Positions 51,812-61,187 are shown, counted from the first letter of the stretch. The stretch: 64,000 nucleotides of DNA from Paenibacillus puerhi (GCF_009846885.1 NZ_WUWM01000009.1:62001-126000); one strand, 5' to 3'. Translations and numbers: made by a program. The notes: a model not told the origin generated them from the sequence alone.

Positions 51812-53590
51812 GTGACTCAATCGCTGTATGGTCTTCAAGTTGAATTTGTCAAGCAATATGGACACGACATGGCAATATCCGCCCCAGAGGGGCTGAGACG
51901 GGAGGAACTGTCCGAATTCCAGCTTCGGATGCTGACGGCCAATCGGATTCCGAGGCTGCTTGAACTGAAGATGGAAGCGAAAGACGGCCATTGCACGTTG
52001 TATTATAACGTGGCCGGCAAGCGTATGCTGGCACAGACGCTTCGCATGGAGCCAATTACGATGAAGCAATACTATAGCCTGCTGCTGCAGGTGGCAGAAG
52101 TGCTTGCGGATAGCGCGATGTACATGCTCCAGCCCGGGAGGTTTGTGCTGAAGGAGGACTTTATGTTTTGCGGAAGCGGGCTGGATCAGCTTTATTTTAC
52201 TTACCTGCCCATGGAGCGGGCGGAGAACAAAAGCAGCGTCTCCGCGGATCTGCAGCAGCTCGCTTCGAGATGGATTCACAGGGTCAGTGAATTACAGGGA
52301 ATGGGCTTTCAGGAGCTGATGCGGTTTTTGCAAGAAGAGAGCTTTAACCTGCCTGAACTGAAGCTGCTGCTGCATCGCCAGCTCGAACGGCTAGCCGGTA
52401 CGGCGGATTTACCGCCGCCGCATGCGTTTACCGGGAGAAGTGGGATGAATAATGGGACCGGACAGCAGGAGGAGCCGATAGGTTTCCCGAATCAGAGTGC
52501 AGACGGAGGCAAGCTGATGCCACATGCTGTACGTCATTCGGAGCGAATAGAGACAGGGTACCCGCCATCCCGTCCGGCAAAAGGAAGCTTGGGCCGGGAG
52601 GAGGCGAACGGAGCGTCCTCAACTCCTCCATTAACCGGCCCAGCGTCCTTCGGCTTCGAAGCTGCAGCGGCGTTTTCCGCTGCGGAGCCAGCCATGCCGG
52701 GAGGAAGCGGCGGGCTTGCGAATGCGGAGGCGCCCCGTTTCCGCCGGCTGCCAGTTGTGCTTGGCATGATTCTTGGGCTTAGCTTGTTATGGAAGCTGTA
52801 CGCTGATCGCCCGGACGAGCAATTTCTATACATATGCGCTGGCGGTTCATTCGTGATCGTCGCAGTCGGTGTAGGCCTGCTGCGGATGAAAGTCTCCGTC
52901 AGCCGCGATCCCCTGCCGGATCCACGCACTATTTCAGGGCAGAGGTATATTCCGGAGCCTCCTGACTGGCCTGCTGCGGCGCCCCTGGCATCTGCAGGGA
53001 ACAGAGGATCTATCGGATCCGATCAATTCGCGGTCGGCGATTTAGCGGCAAGCGGGCTGGCAAGTGTAGACAGGACGCCGCTTGTCGAAGCTTCTTCATT
53101 TCTCGAAAGTACAGGGCTAGCAGGCTCCAATATGCGCCAATCGGATGCCCTTGGAGCTAGCGAGAGAAAGGGGGGAATGCCTGGGGGGAGTGCCGGATTC
53201 AGGTCGGAAGCAGGCTTGCACGGGCGTACGACGATGCTTCGCCGGGTTGACGCAACGGTGGTCCTGTCCCCGTCCAAGGCACAGGGGGTACGGCCGGGAA
53301 AGCAGCTGGAAACGAACCGGGAAGGAAGGCTGGAAACCATACCGCTGAGCAAGACGAGCTTCCTGATTGGAAGGCATGGCAGTGAGGTCGATTATGTACT
53401 GGATGAAGCAGGCGTCTCGCGTTTGCATGCTGAATTCATCGTGGAGCATGAGGGAGCGGTTGTGAAGGACCTCGGTTCCAGCAACGGCACCCGAGTGAAC
53501 GGCGAGCTTCTGGTCCCCTACCAGGGAAGGCCATTATGCGATGGCGATAAGATCATGATCGTCACGACCGAGTTTACCTACAAGGCGTAG
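51812..53590 (+). CDS. DUF6382 and FHA domain membrane protein
   Basis: The 592-residue protein has an N-terminal ~190-residue DUF6382-like domain, a long low-complexity Pro/Ser/Gly-rich linker, two hydrophobic spans (about 310-322 and 335-355), a second linker, and a C-terminal FHA domain with SFLIGRHGSEVDYVLDEAGVSRLHAEF and DLGSSNGTRVNG. FHA domains bind phosphothreonine, so it may tie Tad pilus assembly to a Ser/Thr kinase. GTG 51812 has GGGAGGG 8 bases upstream; ATG 51782 has no good site. It ends the Tad operon. Confidence 0.83.
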   Translation: MTQSLYGLQVEFVKQYGHDMAISAPEGLRREELSEFQLRMLTANRIPRLLELKMEAKDGHCTLYYNVAGKRMLAQTLRMEPITMKQYYSLLLQVAEVLADSAMYMLQPGRFVLKEDFMFCGSGLDQLYFTYLPMERAENKSSVSADLQQLASRWIHRVSELQGMGFQELMRFLQEESFNLPELKLLLHRQLERLAGTADLPPPHAFTGRSGMNNGTGQQEEPIGFPNQSADGGKLMPHAVRHSERIETGYPPSRPAKGSLGREEANGASSTPPLTGPASFGFEAAAAFSAAEPAMPGGSGGLANAEAPRFRRLPVVLGMILGLSLLWKLYADRPDEQFLYICAGGSFVIVAVGVGLLRMKVSVSRDPLPDPRTISGQRYIPEPPDWPAAAPLASAGNRGSIGSDQFAVGDLAASGLASVDRTPLVEASSFLESTGLAGSNMRQSDALGASERKGGMPGGSAGFRSEAGLHGRTTMLRRVDATVVLSPSKAQGVRPGKQLETNREGRLETIPLSKTSFLIGRHGSEVDYVLDEAGVSRLHAEFIVEHEGAVVKDLGSSNGTRVNGELLVPYQGRPLCDGDKIMIVTTEFTYKA

Positions 53591-53634
53591 GCAAGTAAAC
53601 AGAAAGAGCTGTCACCTGTATTTTTAGTTAAAGA

Positions 53635-53655
53635 GGAGACCTGATTACGGTCTCC
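53635..53655 (+). terminator. Hairpin after the Tad operon
   Basis: GGAGACC (53635-53641) pairs with GGTCTCC (53649-53655), loop 7 nt. There is no T tract, so it is a weak candidate. Confidence 0.4.
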
Positions 53656-53661
53656 CCAATT

Positions 53662-53811
53662 CTAATTAGAAAGGACTTCCTCAATAAGCTCAATAATATC
53701 TTGTGACTTGACAATGGCATTCGTTTCTTGAAGGAAATTAATAATTCCAATAAAGGAATTGTTTTCATGTTGGGTTGAGGTGTGTTCATTTTCAAGGTAA
53801 ATAAATGTTAT
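53662..53811 (-). pseudogene. Possible 3' remnant of a small gene
   Basis: A 49-codon open frame without a start codon ends at 53662. It reads like protein: FIGIINFLQETNAIVKS then QDIIELIEEVLSN before the stop. It begins right at the stop of the next upstream gene on the same strand. It could be a truncated gene end. No family is recognised. Confidence 0.3.
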
Positions 53812-54335
53812 CTATAGGAAAATCCATAAAGTACTTTGTTAGATATGGCGTCGACGACAACGCTATATTCGGTGAAGGTTTTTGGAACTTGGCCTCTCAC
53901 GCTCGTTTTACCCGGTCTTTCAATACCTATAAAAGTAACTATAAAGCATGGAGCGTTAGATATAAATCCGTTTTTGGATAATGTTGGATTACTTTTTAAG
54001 GCATCTTCAGAGAATAACTTAAAATCAGAATTCGTGATATGATGAAACTCCACTTCAATTATTTTAGCTTGCTCTGCGTAGCCTGGAGCATCTGTCTTTG
54101 CGGCATTTACTGCATCTTCGGATTGCTTTGCAGAAATGGAATGATCGTTTGGCTTTGAAAGATCATCATTAATCTGTATACCCAATTCTTTGAGTTCCGC
54201 CGGATCATGATGTGAAGATTCGATAAACTGAATTTTACTAGATATAGTGGATTGAGAAGCATCACTATTTCCAATGACCAATGCAGCAGCAGATAGACAA
54301 ATAACAGCAATAATTAATAATCTCTTATTGTTCAA
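53808..54335 (-). CDS. Hypothetical protein with N-terminal membrane anchor
   Basis: The 175-residue protein starts at TTG 54335 behind GGAGG (ATG 54353 has no ribosome site). A hydrophobic segment, RLLIIAVICLSAAALVIG, at the N-terminus acts as signal or anchor. The rest is AT-rich in codon use, with a PepSY-like flavour at the C-terminus (EYSVVVDAISNKVLYGFSYR) but no firm domain. Base composition below the flanking Tad and pectate lyase genes suggests a separate origin. Confidence 0.65.
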   Translation of the reverse strand: MNNKRLLIIAVICLSAAALVIGNSDASQSTISSKIQFIESSHHDPAELKELGIQINDDLSKPNDHSISAKQSEDAVNAAKTDAPGYAEQAKIIEVEFHHITNSDFKLFSEDALKSNPTLSKNGFISNAPCFIVTFIGIERPGKTSVRGQVPKTFTEYSVVVDAISNKVLYGFSYR

Positions 54336-54353
54336 TTTATCCTCCATTTCCAT

Positions 54354-54969
54354 GAGTACTAGTAACTATAGTATATGTATATAAATTCCATCAGTCGTTA
54401 TCCTCTTCCTCATGTGGAAAGCATACTCCCTAAGATGGGGAATTCTGGCTATTTTATTATAAAGGATGTTCCCTGCAATGGACAGTAGGAGGATGGGGCT
54501 CGTTATTGCTCACGTAAAATCAGGTATAGCCACTCGCTTCCATTCACGGAAGTAAGGTGGCTTTTTTATATGGTCAGATGTTGAGAAAAGGCAGCAAACC
54601 TAGGCATTTTCTGAACAATATTAGCTGCTGCACATTGGTTGGCTAAGAGCTATACCATCCGAAAACAGGCCGCTGTCGCCCGCGGAATGAGTTCGTTGGA
54701 TGGGGGTTATATACGGTATAGTCGGCGGTACAGATAATGAGGATTGTAGCCGCTTCCATGGCGGACCAGCCATCCTGTGCCGGGTAAGCTATGAGGTCTC
54801 AGGTTATCATCTGATGATGCCCAATCAAACAAGAAAGAGAAGCTTCAGCCGGCAGGCCAATTCTATCGAAGGAGGGGTTGCGATCTGTTTTCGCATTCAG
54901 TTCGTTTAAAAGTCTCAAACAAAGCTGACCACAAAATTTAAGCAACACGCTCGGAGAGGAGGCTATCTG
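54354..54969. other. Non-coding gap before the pectate lyase gene
   Basis: No convincing gene is present in this 600-base stretch. It contains an isolated terminator at 54528-54568 and no promoter I can name with confidence for the pectate lyase. No carbon-catabolite (cre) site was recognised. Confidence 0.5.
54528..54568 (+). terminator. Orphan intrinsic terminator
   Basis: AGCCAC (54528-54533) pairs with GTGGCT (54557-54562), with an inner CTTCC/GGAAG stem and T6 after. No + strand gene precedes it, so it may mark a lost gene or a short leader RNA. Confidence 0.7.
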
Positions 54970-57828
54970 ATGAAAAAATATGTATCTATCCTGCTTGCGG
55001 CTGCAATGCTTTTTTCCTGCATGCCTGCGAATGTCAGTGCGGATACCGGGAGCAGCACTCAGCTTCCGGCATTTCCGGGAGCCGAGGGAGGGGGCAAGTA
55101 TACGAGCGGCGGCAGGGGAGGCGACGTGTACGAGGTGACCACGCTAGCCGACTATGGCGTCGGTGAGGCGCCGATCAAGGGCTCGCTTCGTGATGCGGTG
55201 AGCGACAGCAATCGAACGATCGTCTTTCGGGTAGGGGGCACCATTCGCCTTAAGCAAAGCTTGAAAATTACCGGCTCTAACCTGACGATTGCCGGTCAGA
55301 CGGCCCCGGGTGACGGAATTACGGTAGCGGATTATACGACAACGATCGATGCGGATAACATCATTATGCGTTACATGCGTTTCCGGTTAGGGGACCGGTA
55401 CCCCAGCGAGGATGACGCATTTGGCGTGCGCTACCACAAGAACATTATCATTGATCACTGCTCCTTCAGTTGGTCGGTGGATGAGGTTGTCAGTCTGTAC
55501 GACAACAAGGATACTACCGTTCAGTGGTCTATCTCGCAAGAAAGCATGCTGATGACGACTCATCAGAAGGGACGGCATGGCTATGGAGGTATTTGGGGTG
55601 GCCAGAATGCCTCCTATCTGCATAATCTGATCGCCCATAGCGTAAGCCGCAATCCCCGCTTCGCTACAGCGGTTCTCATGTATCCGGACTATGTGGAAGC
55701 CTCCAATAATATCATCTATAACTGGGGCTTCATGTCCACCTATGGCGGCGGAGACAATTTCTCCTATAACCTGACCAACAACTATTACAAATACGGGCCA
55801 AGCACGTACAAGAACGTCCGGAGCCTGCTTTTTGGGGAGCTGTCCTCGGGCAGCCATATGTATCTAAACGGCAACATTATGGATGGTAACCTGGCGGTGA
55901 CCGCCGATAACTGGAAGGGCGTACAGAAAATTGAGGACCGACAGGCTTCCGAACTGTCCGCGCCGATTCGGATTGCAGACGGTTATTCGCCCGAATCCGC
56001 TCAGGCTGCTTACGAGCATGTGCTGGCCGATGCCGGAGCTAATCTGCCCAAACGGGACGCTTATGATGCTCGCGTCATTCAAGATGTAAGAAACAGAACG
56101 GGCCAGCATATCAATTCCCCGCTGGAAATCGGAGGCTACCCGGATTATGAAACGGTGCAGTCGACGGTGGTCGATGCTGACCATGACGGCATGGACGACG
56201 CCTGGGAGCTCGCCAGAGGGTTAACTCCCCTTAGTGCCGAAGACCGCAATGGAACCGAGCTGTCTGCGGAAGGCTATACGAATCTGGAGGTCTATCTGAA
56301 CGACCTGATCGTACAGTTGAAAGCGAACGGAGAGTATGCGGACAACCCGGCGGTGACCATTACGGCTCCCGCCAATAATACGGTTGTGGAGGCCGGCAGC
56401 AGCGTATCGGTAGCGGCCGACGCAAGCGATATCGACGGCATTGCGCGGGTGGAGTGGATACTGAACGGCAACAAGGTGGGCGAAAGCACATCCGCTCCGT
56501 ATAGCTACACGTGGAATCATGCTACGGATGGCACTCATTACTTGGTAGCCAAGGCAGTAGATACCAAGGGTTTGTCTACCCAATCGAACAATGTGGCGAT
56601 TCACGTCAATACCCCCGGCCCCATTGTTCCGTGGACTGCGAGCGATGTCGGCGATGTCGGCATTCCCGGCCACACGCAGCTTATTAACGGCGACCCGTCT
56701 GCTGTAGTTATAAAATCCTCGGGAGACGTCGGTCAGCCCATGACGGCGGAAGACGGCAAGCCGGTGCACGATGCGTTTCAATACGCTTACCAGTCCTTGA
56801 CCGGCAACGGCGAAATCGTCGCGCGTGTCGATCGGATTACGGCGACGGATGACAACGCGGAAGCAGGCGTCATGATCCGCGATACCCTGGACCCCGGCTC
56901 CAAGATGGCTATGCTATCCATGGCCTATGTGAAATTCGGCAAGACGGCCGTCATGATGACCCGCAATACGGCTAATAAGGCCGCCACTCGCAAGGAGTCC
57001 GAGGATTTTCTGAACTTCCCTTACTATGTCAAGCTGGTCAGGTTAGGGAATGAGGTTACCGGGCTCATCTCGGCAGACAAGTCGGAATGGAAGGTCGTAT
57101 CCACGGCAAACGTTCCGATGGGAGAGAAGGTTTACTTCGGTCTTTTCGCGGATGCATCTAAAGCAAACGATGAGATCCATAAATACAATACCTCCGCCTT
57201 CTCCGATGTCGTGGTACGGGAGCTGGCGGACGACTATCCGCAGATGCCCCAAAATCTCGCCGGTCAATCGGGAGACAGGCAGGCTGAGCTGAGCTGGAGT
57301 GCCGCAGAGACGGCTGTATCGTACAAGATCAAGCGCAGCGAGGTTCCGGGAGGGCCGTACAGTCTGATTAAAAGCGATGTGACGGAAAACGGATATATCG
57401 ATGCCGGGTTGACCCCGGGCAAGCCTTACTATTATGTCATCACTGCGGTCAATGACCACGGCGAAAGCTTCCCTTCGCAAGAGGTAAAGGTCGAGCCTGC
57501 TGGCGAGCTGGAAAATGTTTATTATGTCCATGATGATTATGAAGCGGTGGAGCTGGAAACCGTGCCCGCTAACTATACGGTAACGCCGGACCCGAAGACG
57601 GACAAGCAAAAGACGGTAGTCGCCAGCGTACCCGGTACCAACACCGGCAATACGTCCGAGAGAGCCTTGTATCTGTATGATGCCGCAGTCGGAAATGTTG
57701 GCTTCACCCGGGCATTCGCCCCGCAGACGGGAGCATTCATCCTGGAGACGGATATGATGTTTCCTCAGGAGTCCGGCACCTCGGTAGCTCTGCAGGCAAG
57801 ACAAGTCGTGGGGGAGCCGTTTATTTGA
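54970..57828 (+). CDS. Secreted pectate lyase with Ig-like and FN3 domains, 3' truncated
   Basis: The 952-residue product has a signal peptide (MKKYVSILLAAAMLFSCMPANVSA) and a right-handed beta-helix pectate lyase domain at about 30-380 (FPGAEGGGKYTSGGRGG, then IIIDHCSFSWSVDEVVSLYD and SRNPRFA, family PL1). An EF-hand-like DADHDGMDDAWE lies near 398-411. A Big-type Ig-like module spans about 455-545, then a ~160-residue concanavalin-like module and an FN3 domain at about 760-845. The start of another beta-sandwich (AFILETDMMFPQESGTSVALQAR) breaks off, and TGA follows 9 residues later where sugar-permease sequence begins. The catalytic part is intact. Confidence 0.85.
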   Translation: MKKYVSILLAAAMLFSCMPANVSADTGSSTQLPAFPGAEGGGKYTSGGRGGDVYEVTTLADYGVGEAPIKGSLRDAVSDSNRTIVFRVGGTIRLKQSLKITGSNLTIAGQTAPGDGITVADYTTTIDADNIIMRYMRFRLGDRYPSEDDAFGVRYHKNIIIDHCSFSWSVDEVVSLYDNKDTTVQWSISQESMLMTTHQKGRHGYGGIWGGQNASYLHNLIAHSVSRNPRFATAVLMYPDYVEASNNIIYNWGFMSTYGGGDNFSYNLTNNYYKYGPSTYKNVRSLLFGELSSGSHMYLNGNIMDGNLAVTADNWKGVQKIEDRQASELSAPIRIADGYSPESAQAAYEHVLADAGANLPKRDAYDARVIQDVRNRTGQHINSPLEIGGYPDYETVQSTVVDADHDGMDDAWELARGLTPLSAEDRNGTELSAEGYTNLEVYLNDLIVQLKANGEYADNPAVTITAPANNTVVEAGSSVSVAADASDIDGIARVEWILNGNKVGESTSAPYSYTWNHATDGTHYLVAKAVDTKGLSTQSNNVAIHVNTPGPIVPWTASDVGDVGIPGHTQLINGDPSAVVIKSSGDVGQPMTAEDGKPVHDAFQYAYQSLTGNGEIVARVDRITATDDNAEAGVMIRDTLDPGSKMAMLSMAYVKFGKTAVMMTRNTANKAATRKESEDFLNFPYYVKLVRLGNEVTGLISADKSEWKVVSTANVPMGEKVYFGLFADASKANDEIHKYNTSAFSDVVVRELADDYPQMPQNLAGQSGDRQAELSWSAAETAVSYKIKRSEVPGGPYSLIKSDVTENGYIDAGLTPGKPYYYVITAVNDHGESFPSQEVKVEPAGELENVYYVHDDYEAVELETVPANYTVTPDPKTDKQKTVVASVPGTNTGNTSERALYLYDAAVGNVGFTRAFAPQTGAFILETDMMFPQESGTSVALQARQVVGEPFI

Positions 57829-58672
57829 CGGCATCAACTACACGCTCCTTGGGCTTATTGCCCTCATTACGATTCTCCCATTTATCAACGTCATTGCTGG
57901 CTCCTTTACGACCGTCCAGGAGCTGGCGCAAAAGCAGTTCGTCATCATTCCGACCGTATTTTCCCTTGATGCTTACCGGTATATTTTCTCCACCAATACG
58001 ATATTCCGAGCGATGGCCGTATCGATCGGCGTGACAGGGATCGGCACCTTGGTCAGCATGGTGCTGACCAGTCTGATGGCATACGGGCTCTCGAAGCGCG
58101 AGGTGGTCGGGCGAAGTCAGGTCATGTTCCTGGTGATGTTTACGATGCTGTTCAGCGGGGGGATGATCCCTACCTTCTTGGTCGTCAAGGCGATGGGGCT
58201 GATCGATTCGTACTGGTCTCTCATTATTCCCGGCGCCATCAATGCTTTCAATCTGATCATTATGCGCAATTTTTTCTCGAATCTTCCGGACGGGCTGGAG
58301 GAGTCCGCCAAGATCGATGGCTGCTCGGACTGGGGCATTCTGCTGAGGATTGTCATCCCGCTCTCCATGGCCGCGATCGCCACGATCTCTCTGTTCTATG
58401 CGGTCACGTATTGGAACACGTATATGCAGGCGGTACTGTATCTGAACGACTCGACAAAATGGCCGATTCAGGTTATCCTTCGCCAGATCGTCATTCTGGC
58501 CAGCGGGATAAGCGCGGATACGTCCGGCTTCGACGATAGCTTCATTACGCCTCCGGAGCAAACGGTAAAAATGGCGGTCATTGTCGTCGCTACGCTTCCC
58601 ATTCTGCTCGTATATCCGTTCTTGCAAAAGCATTTTGCTAAAGGGGCGCTTCTCGGCTCCGTTAAAGGATAG
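57788..58672 (+). pseudogene. Carbohydrate ABC permease (LplC-like), 5' end missing
   Basis: The frame is open from 57788 but has no ATG, GTG or TTG before 58013. Sequence GSRLFDGINYTLLGLIALITI onward is a nearly complete LplC/MalG-type permease, with the EAA loop DGLEESAKIDGCSDWGILLRIVIPLS and the typical end HFAKGALLGSVKG. It overlaps the pectate lyase stop by 41 bases in another frame. This is the junction of a deletion or rearrangement. Translation could only occur from a non-standard start or an internal ATG that loses helices 1 and 2. Confidence 0.82.
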
Positions 58673-58680
58673 GCGGCTTG

Positions 58681-58749
58681 TACCCCTATGGAAACATCAT
58701 TCGAATTACCTCCCTGGGTAATCCGATGAATGCCAAGGGGTATTTTTTT
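58681..58749 (+). terminator. Terminator after the permease fragment
   Basis: TACCCCT (58681-58687) pairs with AGGGGTA (58736-58742); an inner ATTACC/GGGTAAT stem is present and T7 follows. The rest of the gap to 59049 has no supported gene. Confidence 0.8.
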
Positions 58750-58835
58750 ATGGACCTACCTCCGGTGGAGGTGAAGGTGGGGCAGAGCCCGTCGTCATGC
58801 AGCGAAACACCACGCACGGGAGCTGCGAAGTCACG

Positions 58836-58890
58836 GAACGAGACAAAACGGGATGCAACGAGATTAGACAAGACGAGACGAGACGTAACG
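58836..58890. repeat. Degenerate ACGAGAC-type short repeat
   Basis: Variants of ACGAGAC, ACGAGATTAGAC and AGACGAGACG follow each other over about 55 bases in an otherwise non-coding purine-rich stretch. This is low-complexity DNA with no assigned role. Confidence 0.5.
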
Positions 58891-58979
58891 TCAGTCAAGT
58901 ACGACGCGAAAGAAAGGGGGCTTAGGAGGATTAGCAGGAACATGAGCTCAGCAGCATAAATGATGTGTAACATGGCGCA

Positions 58980-59028
58980 TTGACAATGGTGTGTATTCTG
59001 TGTATTCTGTGTATGTAATAGATATACA
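58980..59028 (+). promoter_or_regulatory. Promoter and repeated motif before the GntR operon
   Basis: TTGACA (58980-58985), 17 bp and TATTCT (59003-59008). GTGTATTCT is repeated twice, then GTGTAT (58991-59014), and GTAT/ATAC half-sites (59012-59028) lie just beyond. This is a likely binding region for the GntR regulator encoded next. Confidence 0.55.
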
Positions 59029-59049
59029 GTTGTGGCTATTGGAGGATAT

Positions 59050-59430
59050 ATGAAAATTATCATTTCGAATGCGTCGGATCCGCCGATCTATCAGCAAATC
59101 AAAAATCAAATCAAGGATGCCATCATCCGGGGGGAATTAAAAGAAGGAGAAATGTTACCTTCTATACGAGCGCTGGCGAGTGATCTGCATGTAAGTGTGC
59201 TTACCACCCGAAGAGTGTATGACGAGCTGGAATCGGAAGGCTTTATTACAACCAGAGCAGGCAAAGGCTCTTACGTGGCTAAGGAAAATCTGGAGCTGCT
59301 GTGGGAATCCAAGCGGCATATGGTTGAAGTCAAGCTAAGCGAAGCTTGGGATACGGCCCGTTCATTGGGGATAAGCAAGGAAGAATTATATGCCATGATG
59401 GACCTATTGTTCGAGGAGGGGGACGCATGA
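59050..59430 (+). CDS. GntR-family regulator (YtrA type)
   Basis: The 126-residue protein has a winged helix (PPIYQQIKNQIKDAIIRGELKEGEMLPSIRALASDLHVSVLTTRRVYDELESEGFI) and only a short C-terminal dimerisation helix pair, the hallmark of the YtrA subfamily that regulates adjacent ABC transporters. GGAGG lies 5 bases before ATG 59050. The stop overlaps the ATPase start by 4 bases. It is probably an autorepressor of the operon. Confidence 0.9.
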   Translation: MKIIISNASDPPIYQQIKNQIKDAIIRGELKEGEMLPSIRALASDLHVSVLTTRRVYDELESEGFITTRAGKGSYVAKENLELLWESKRHMVEVKLSEAWDTARSLGISKEELYAMMDLLFEEGDA

Positions 59431-60275
59431 AACCTATACTGGAGGTAAAGGGGCTAAATAAACAGATAGGCCAATTCAAGCTCGAGGATGTCAGTTTCTC
59501 GTTGACCGAGGGTTGTATTACGGGCTTCATCGGTGTGAACGGTGCTGGCAAAACGACAACCATTAAACTTCTTCTCGGATTAATACTTAAGGACGCAGGG
59601 GAGATCCAATTTTTCGGAAAGGATATTCAAAAGAATGAGCGGGAATTTAAAAATCGGATAGGAATTGTATGGGACGAAGGCTACTTCTATGACAACCTCA
59701 CTTTGCTGGAAATGAAGAGCATCATTGCGCCGGCCTACAGCAGCTGGGACAACTCGCTGTTCCACCGGAATATAGAGCGATTCGGGCTGCCTTTGAATCA
59801 AAAAATAGGAACGCTCTCCAAAGGGATGCGCATGAAGTATGCGATTGCTTTGGCAATTTCCCACCATGCCGATTTATTAATTATGGATGAACCGACCAGC
59901 GGTATCGATCCTCAAGTCAGACGGGAGTTGACGGACATTTTTCTTGATTATGTCAGTGACGGAAAAAGTGTTTTTCTATCGTCCCATATTACATCTGACC
60001 TGGATAAAATGGCGGATATGCTTATTTTCATCGATAAAGGTCGAATCGTATTCAGCGAAGAGAAAGATACGCTATTGGACGCGCATGGGCTTGTCAAAGG
60101 AGATAAAGCGGAACTGAATGATCACAACCGAGCATTATTTCTGGCTCTGCATGAAACCGAGGTAGGCTTCTCAGGCTTGACGAATGATAAAGCAGCCGTC
60201 CGCCAGCAAATGAAACAGATTCTTATCGAAAGACCCACGATCGAAGACGTTATGCTAAGCTACATCAGGAGGTGA
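59427..60275 (+). CDS. ABC transporter ATP-binding protein
   Basis: The 282-residue protein has Walker A GVNGAGKTTT, a Q-loop region with GIVWDEGYFYDNLT, the degenerate signature LSKGMRMKYA, Walker B LLIMDEPTSGIDP and the His switch SSHIT. It belongs to the group of two-component exporters or sensors paired with ABC-2 permeases and YtrA-type regulators. The start ATG 59427 overlaps the GntR stop. Confidence 0.9.
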   Translation: MKPILEVKGLNKQIGQFKLEDVSFSLTEGCITGFIGVNGAGKTTTIKLLLGLILKDAGEIQFFGKDIQKNEREFKNRIGIVWDEGYFYDNLTLLEMKSIIAPAYSSWDNSLFHRNIERFGLPLNQKIGTLSKGMRMKYAIALAISHHADLLIMDEPTSGIDPQVRRELTDIFLDYVSDGKSVFLSSHITSDLDKMADMLIFIDKGRIVFSEEKDTLLDAHGLVKGDKAELNDHNRALFLALHETEVGFSGLTNDKAAVRQQMKQILIERPTIEDVMLSYIRR

Positions 60276-60280
60276 TGGCG

Positions 60281-60931
60281 ATGCTTTTTCATCTTGTGAA
60301 AAAGGATTTCCTGCTCGCGAAGCCCTATTGGATCATCATGCTTATTGCAGCGGCTGCGCTGCCCGTTTTTATTCATACGAGGCTGATTCATAGCGGGGGA
60401 GGAGGGTTCCTGCCTTTTTTCCTAAGTACGCTATACGTTATTTTCTTGCTGTTCAGTACGGTCTCGACGATGGAATACAAATACAGAGGAGCAGCGCTTC
60501 TTTGTGCGACTCCTTATACAAGAAAAGCTATCGTAAGATCAAGGTATTATTTTATTATGACTCTTTTTCTCGTTTGCTATATGATCTATGGCCTCACGGC
60601 TCTATTCAGTCCGATTAAAATCGAAATGCTTCACTTCGCCGATGTGGGACGTGCTTTCCTCCTGATTATGGTTGCATTCGGAGTGATTATCCCCGTTCAA
60701 TATCGGTTTGGTTATGAAAAATCAAAATATATCTTTTTCTTTCTCGTATTTCTGACGCCCTTCGTCTTACCGTATTTCGCGAATCTATTCCAAACTAGAA
60801 GTAGTTTGCTTCCTATCGCCCCTCCTATTTCGCCGTTTTTCATGGAATGGTTCTTTATTGTAGCGGCATTAGCTATTGGGGAGCTATCATCGAGGATATC
60901 TATTCGGGTGTACGCGAACCAAAATCTTTGA
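60281..60931 (+). CDS. ABC-2-type permease
   Basis: The 216-residue protein has six hydrophobic spans (first around PYWIIMLIAAAALPVFI, last ISPFFMEWFFIVAALAIGE). It resembles ABC2_membrane_5-type permeases. ATG 60281 lies 5 bases after a perfect AGGAGGTGA that is inside the ATPase stop region. It is the membrane partner of the preceding ATPase. The substrate is unknown; peptide antibiotics are a common inducer of such operons. Confidence 0.82.
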   Translation: MLFHLVKKDFLLAKPYWIIMLIAAAALPVFIHTRLIHSGGGGFLPFFLSTLYVIFLLFSTVSTMEYKYRGAALLCATPYTRKAIVRSRYYFIMTLFLVCYMIYGLTALFSPIKIEMLHFADVGRAFLLIMVAFGVIIPVQYRFGYEKSKYIFFFLVFLTPFVLPYFANLFQTRSSLLPIAPPISPFFMEWFFIVAALAIGELSSRISIRVYANQNL

Positions 60932-60965
60932 TGAGGGGTTACAAACGAGAGGAGAGGGGAAAGCG

Positions 60966-61124
60966 ATGAACACCAATCGGAAAATAGCGCTATATTGTTT
61001 ATTAGGGACAGTTCTTGCGGCAACCGCTCTAAGCCAAGCCATCGAAAAAAATGCCCTTGCCCTATTTCCATTCCTAGGTTCGGCCGCTTTCTTCATGTAC
61101 GCATGGCGGACGAAAAATAAGTAA
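60966..61124 (+). CDS. Small two-helix membrane protein
   Basis: The 52-residue product starts at ATG 60966 behind GAGAGGAGAGGGG. It has two hydrophobic helices (IALYCLLGTVLAATALS and ALALFPFLGSAAFFMYAW) and a basic tail, RTKNK. It is the last gene of the GntR/ABC operon, 34 bases after the permease, and may be an accessory subunit. Confidence 0.7.
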   Translation: MNTNRKIALYCLLGTVLAATALSQAIEKNALALFPFLGSAAFFMYAWRTKNK

Positions 61125-61147
61125 GGTCGAACTCAAACGAGGAGAGA

Positions 61148-61187
61148 GAAAACTGGTACACATCGTTTCATGACCGTACCAGTTTTC
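61148..61187 (+). terminator. Terminator of the GntR/ABC operon
   Basis: A 12-bp stem GAAAACTGGTAC (61148-61159) pairs with 61176-61187, with the T run inside the 3' arm. Confidence 0.75.

Noticed and set aside
54700..54909. 69-residue frame on the + strand
   Set aside because: No ribosome site and no protein-like pattern.
58686..59063. 125-residue frame on the minus strand
   Set aside because: Runs through a terminator, a low-complexity repeat and the GntR promoter; no ribosome site.
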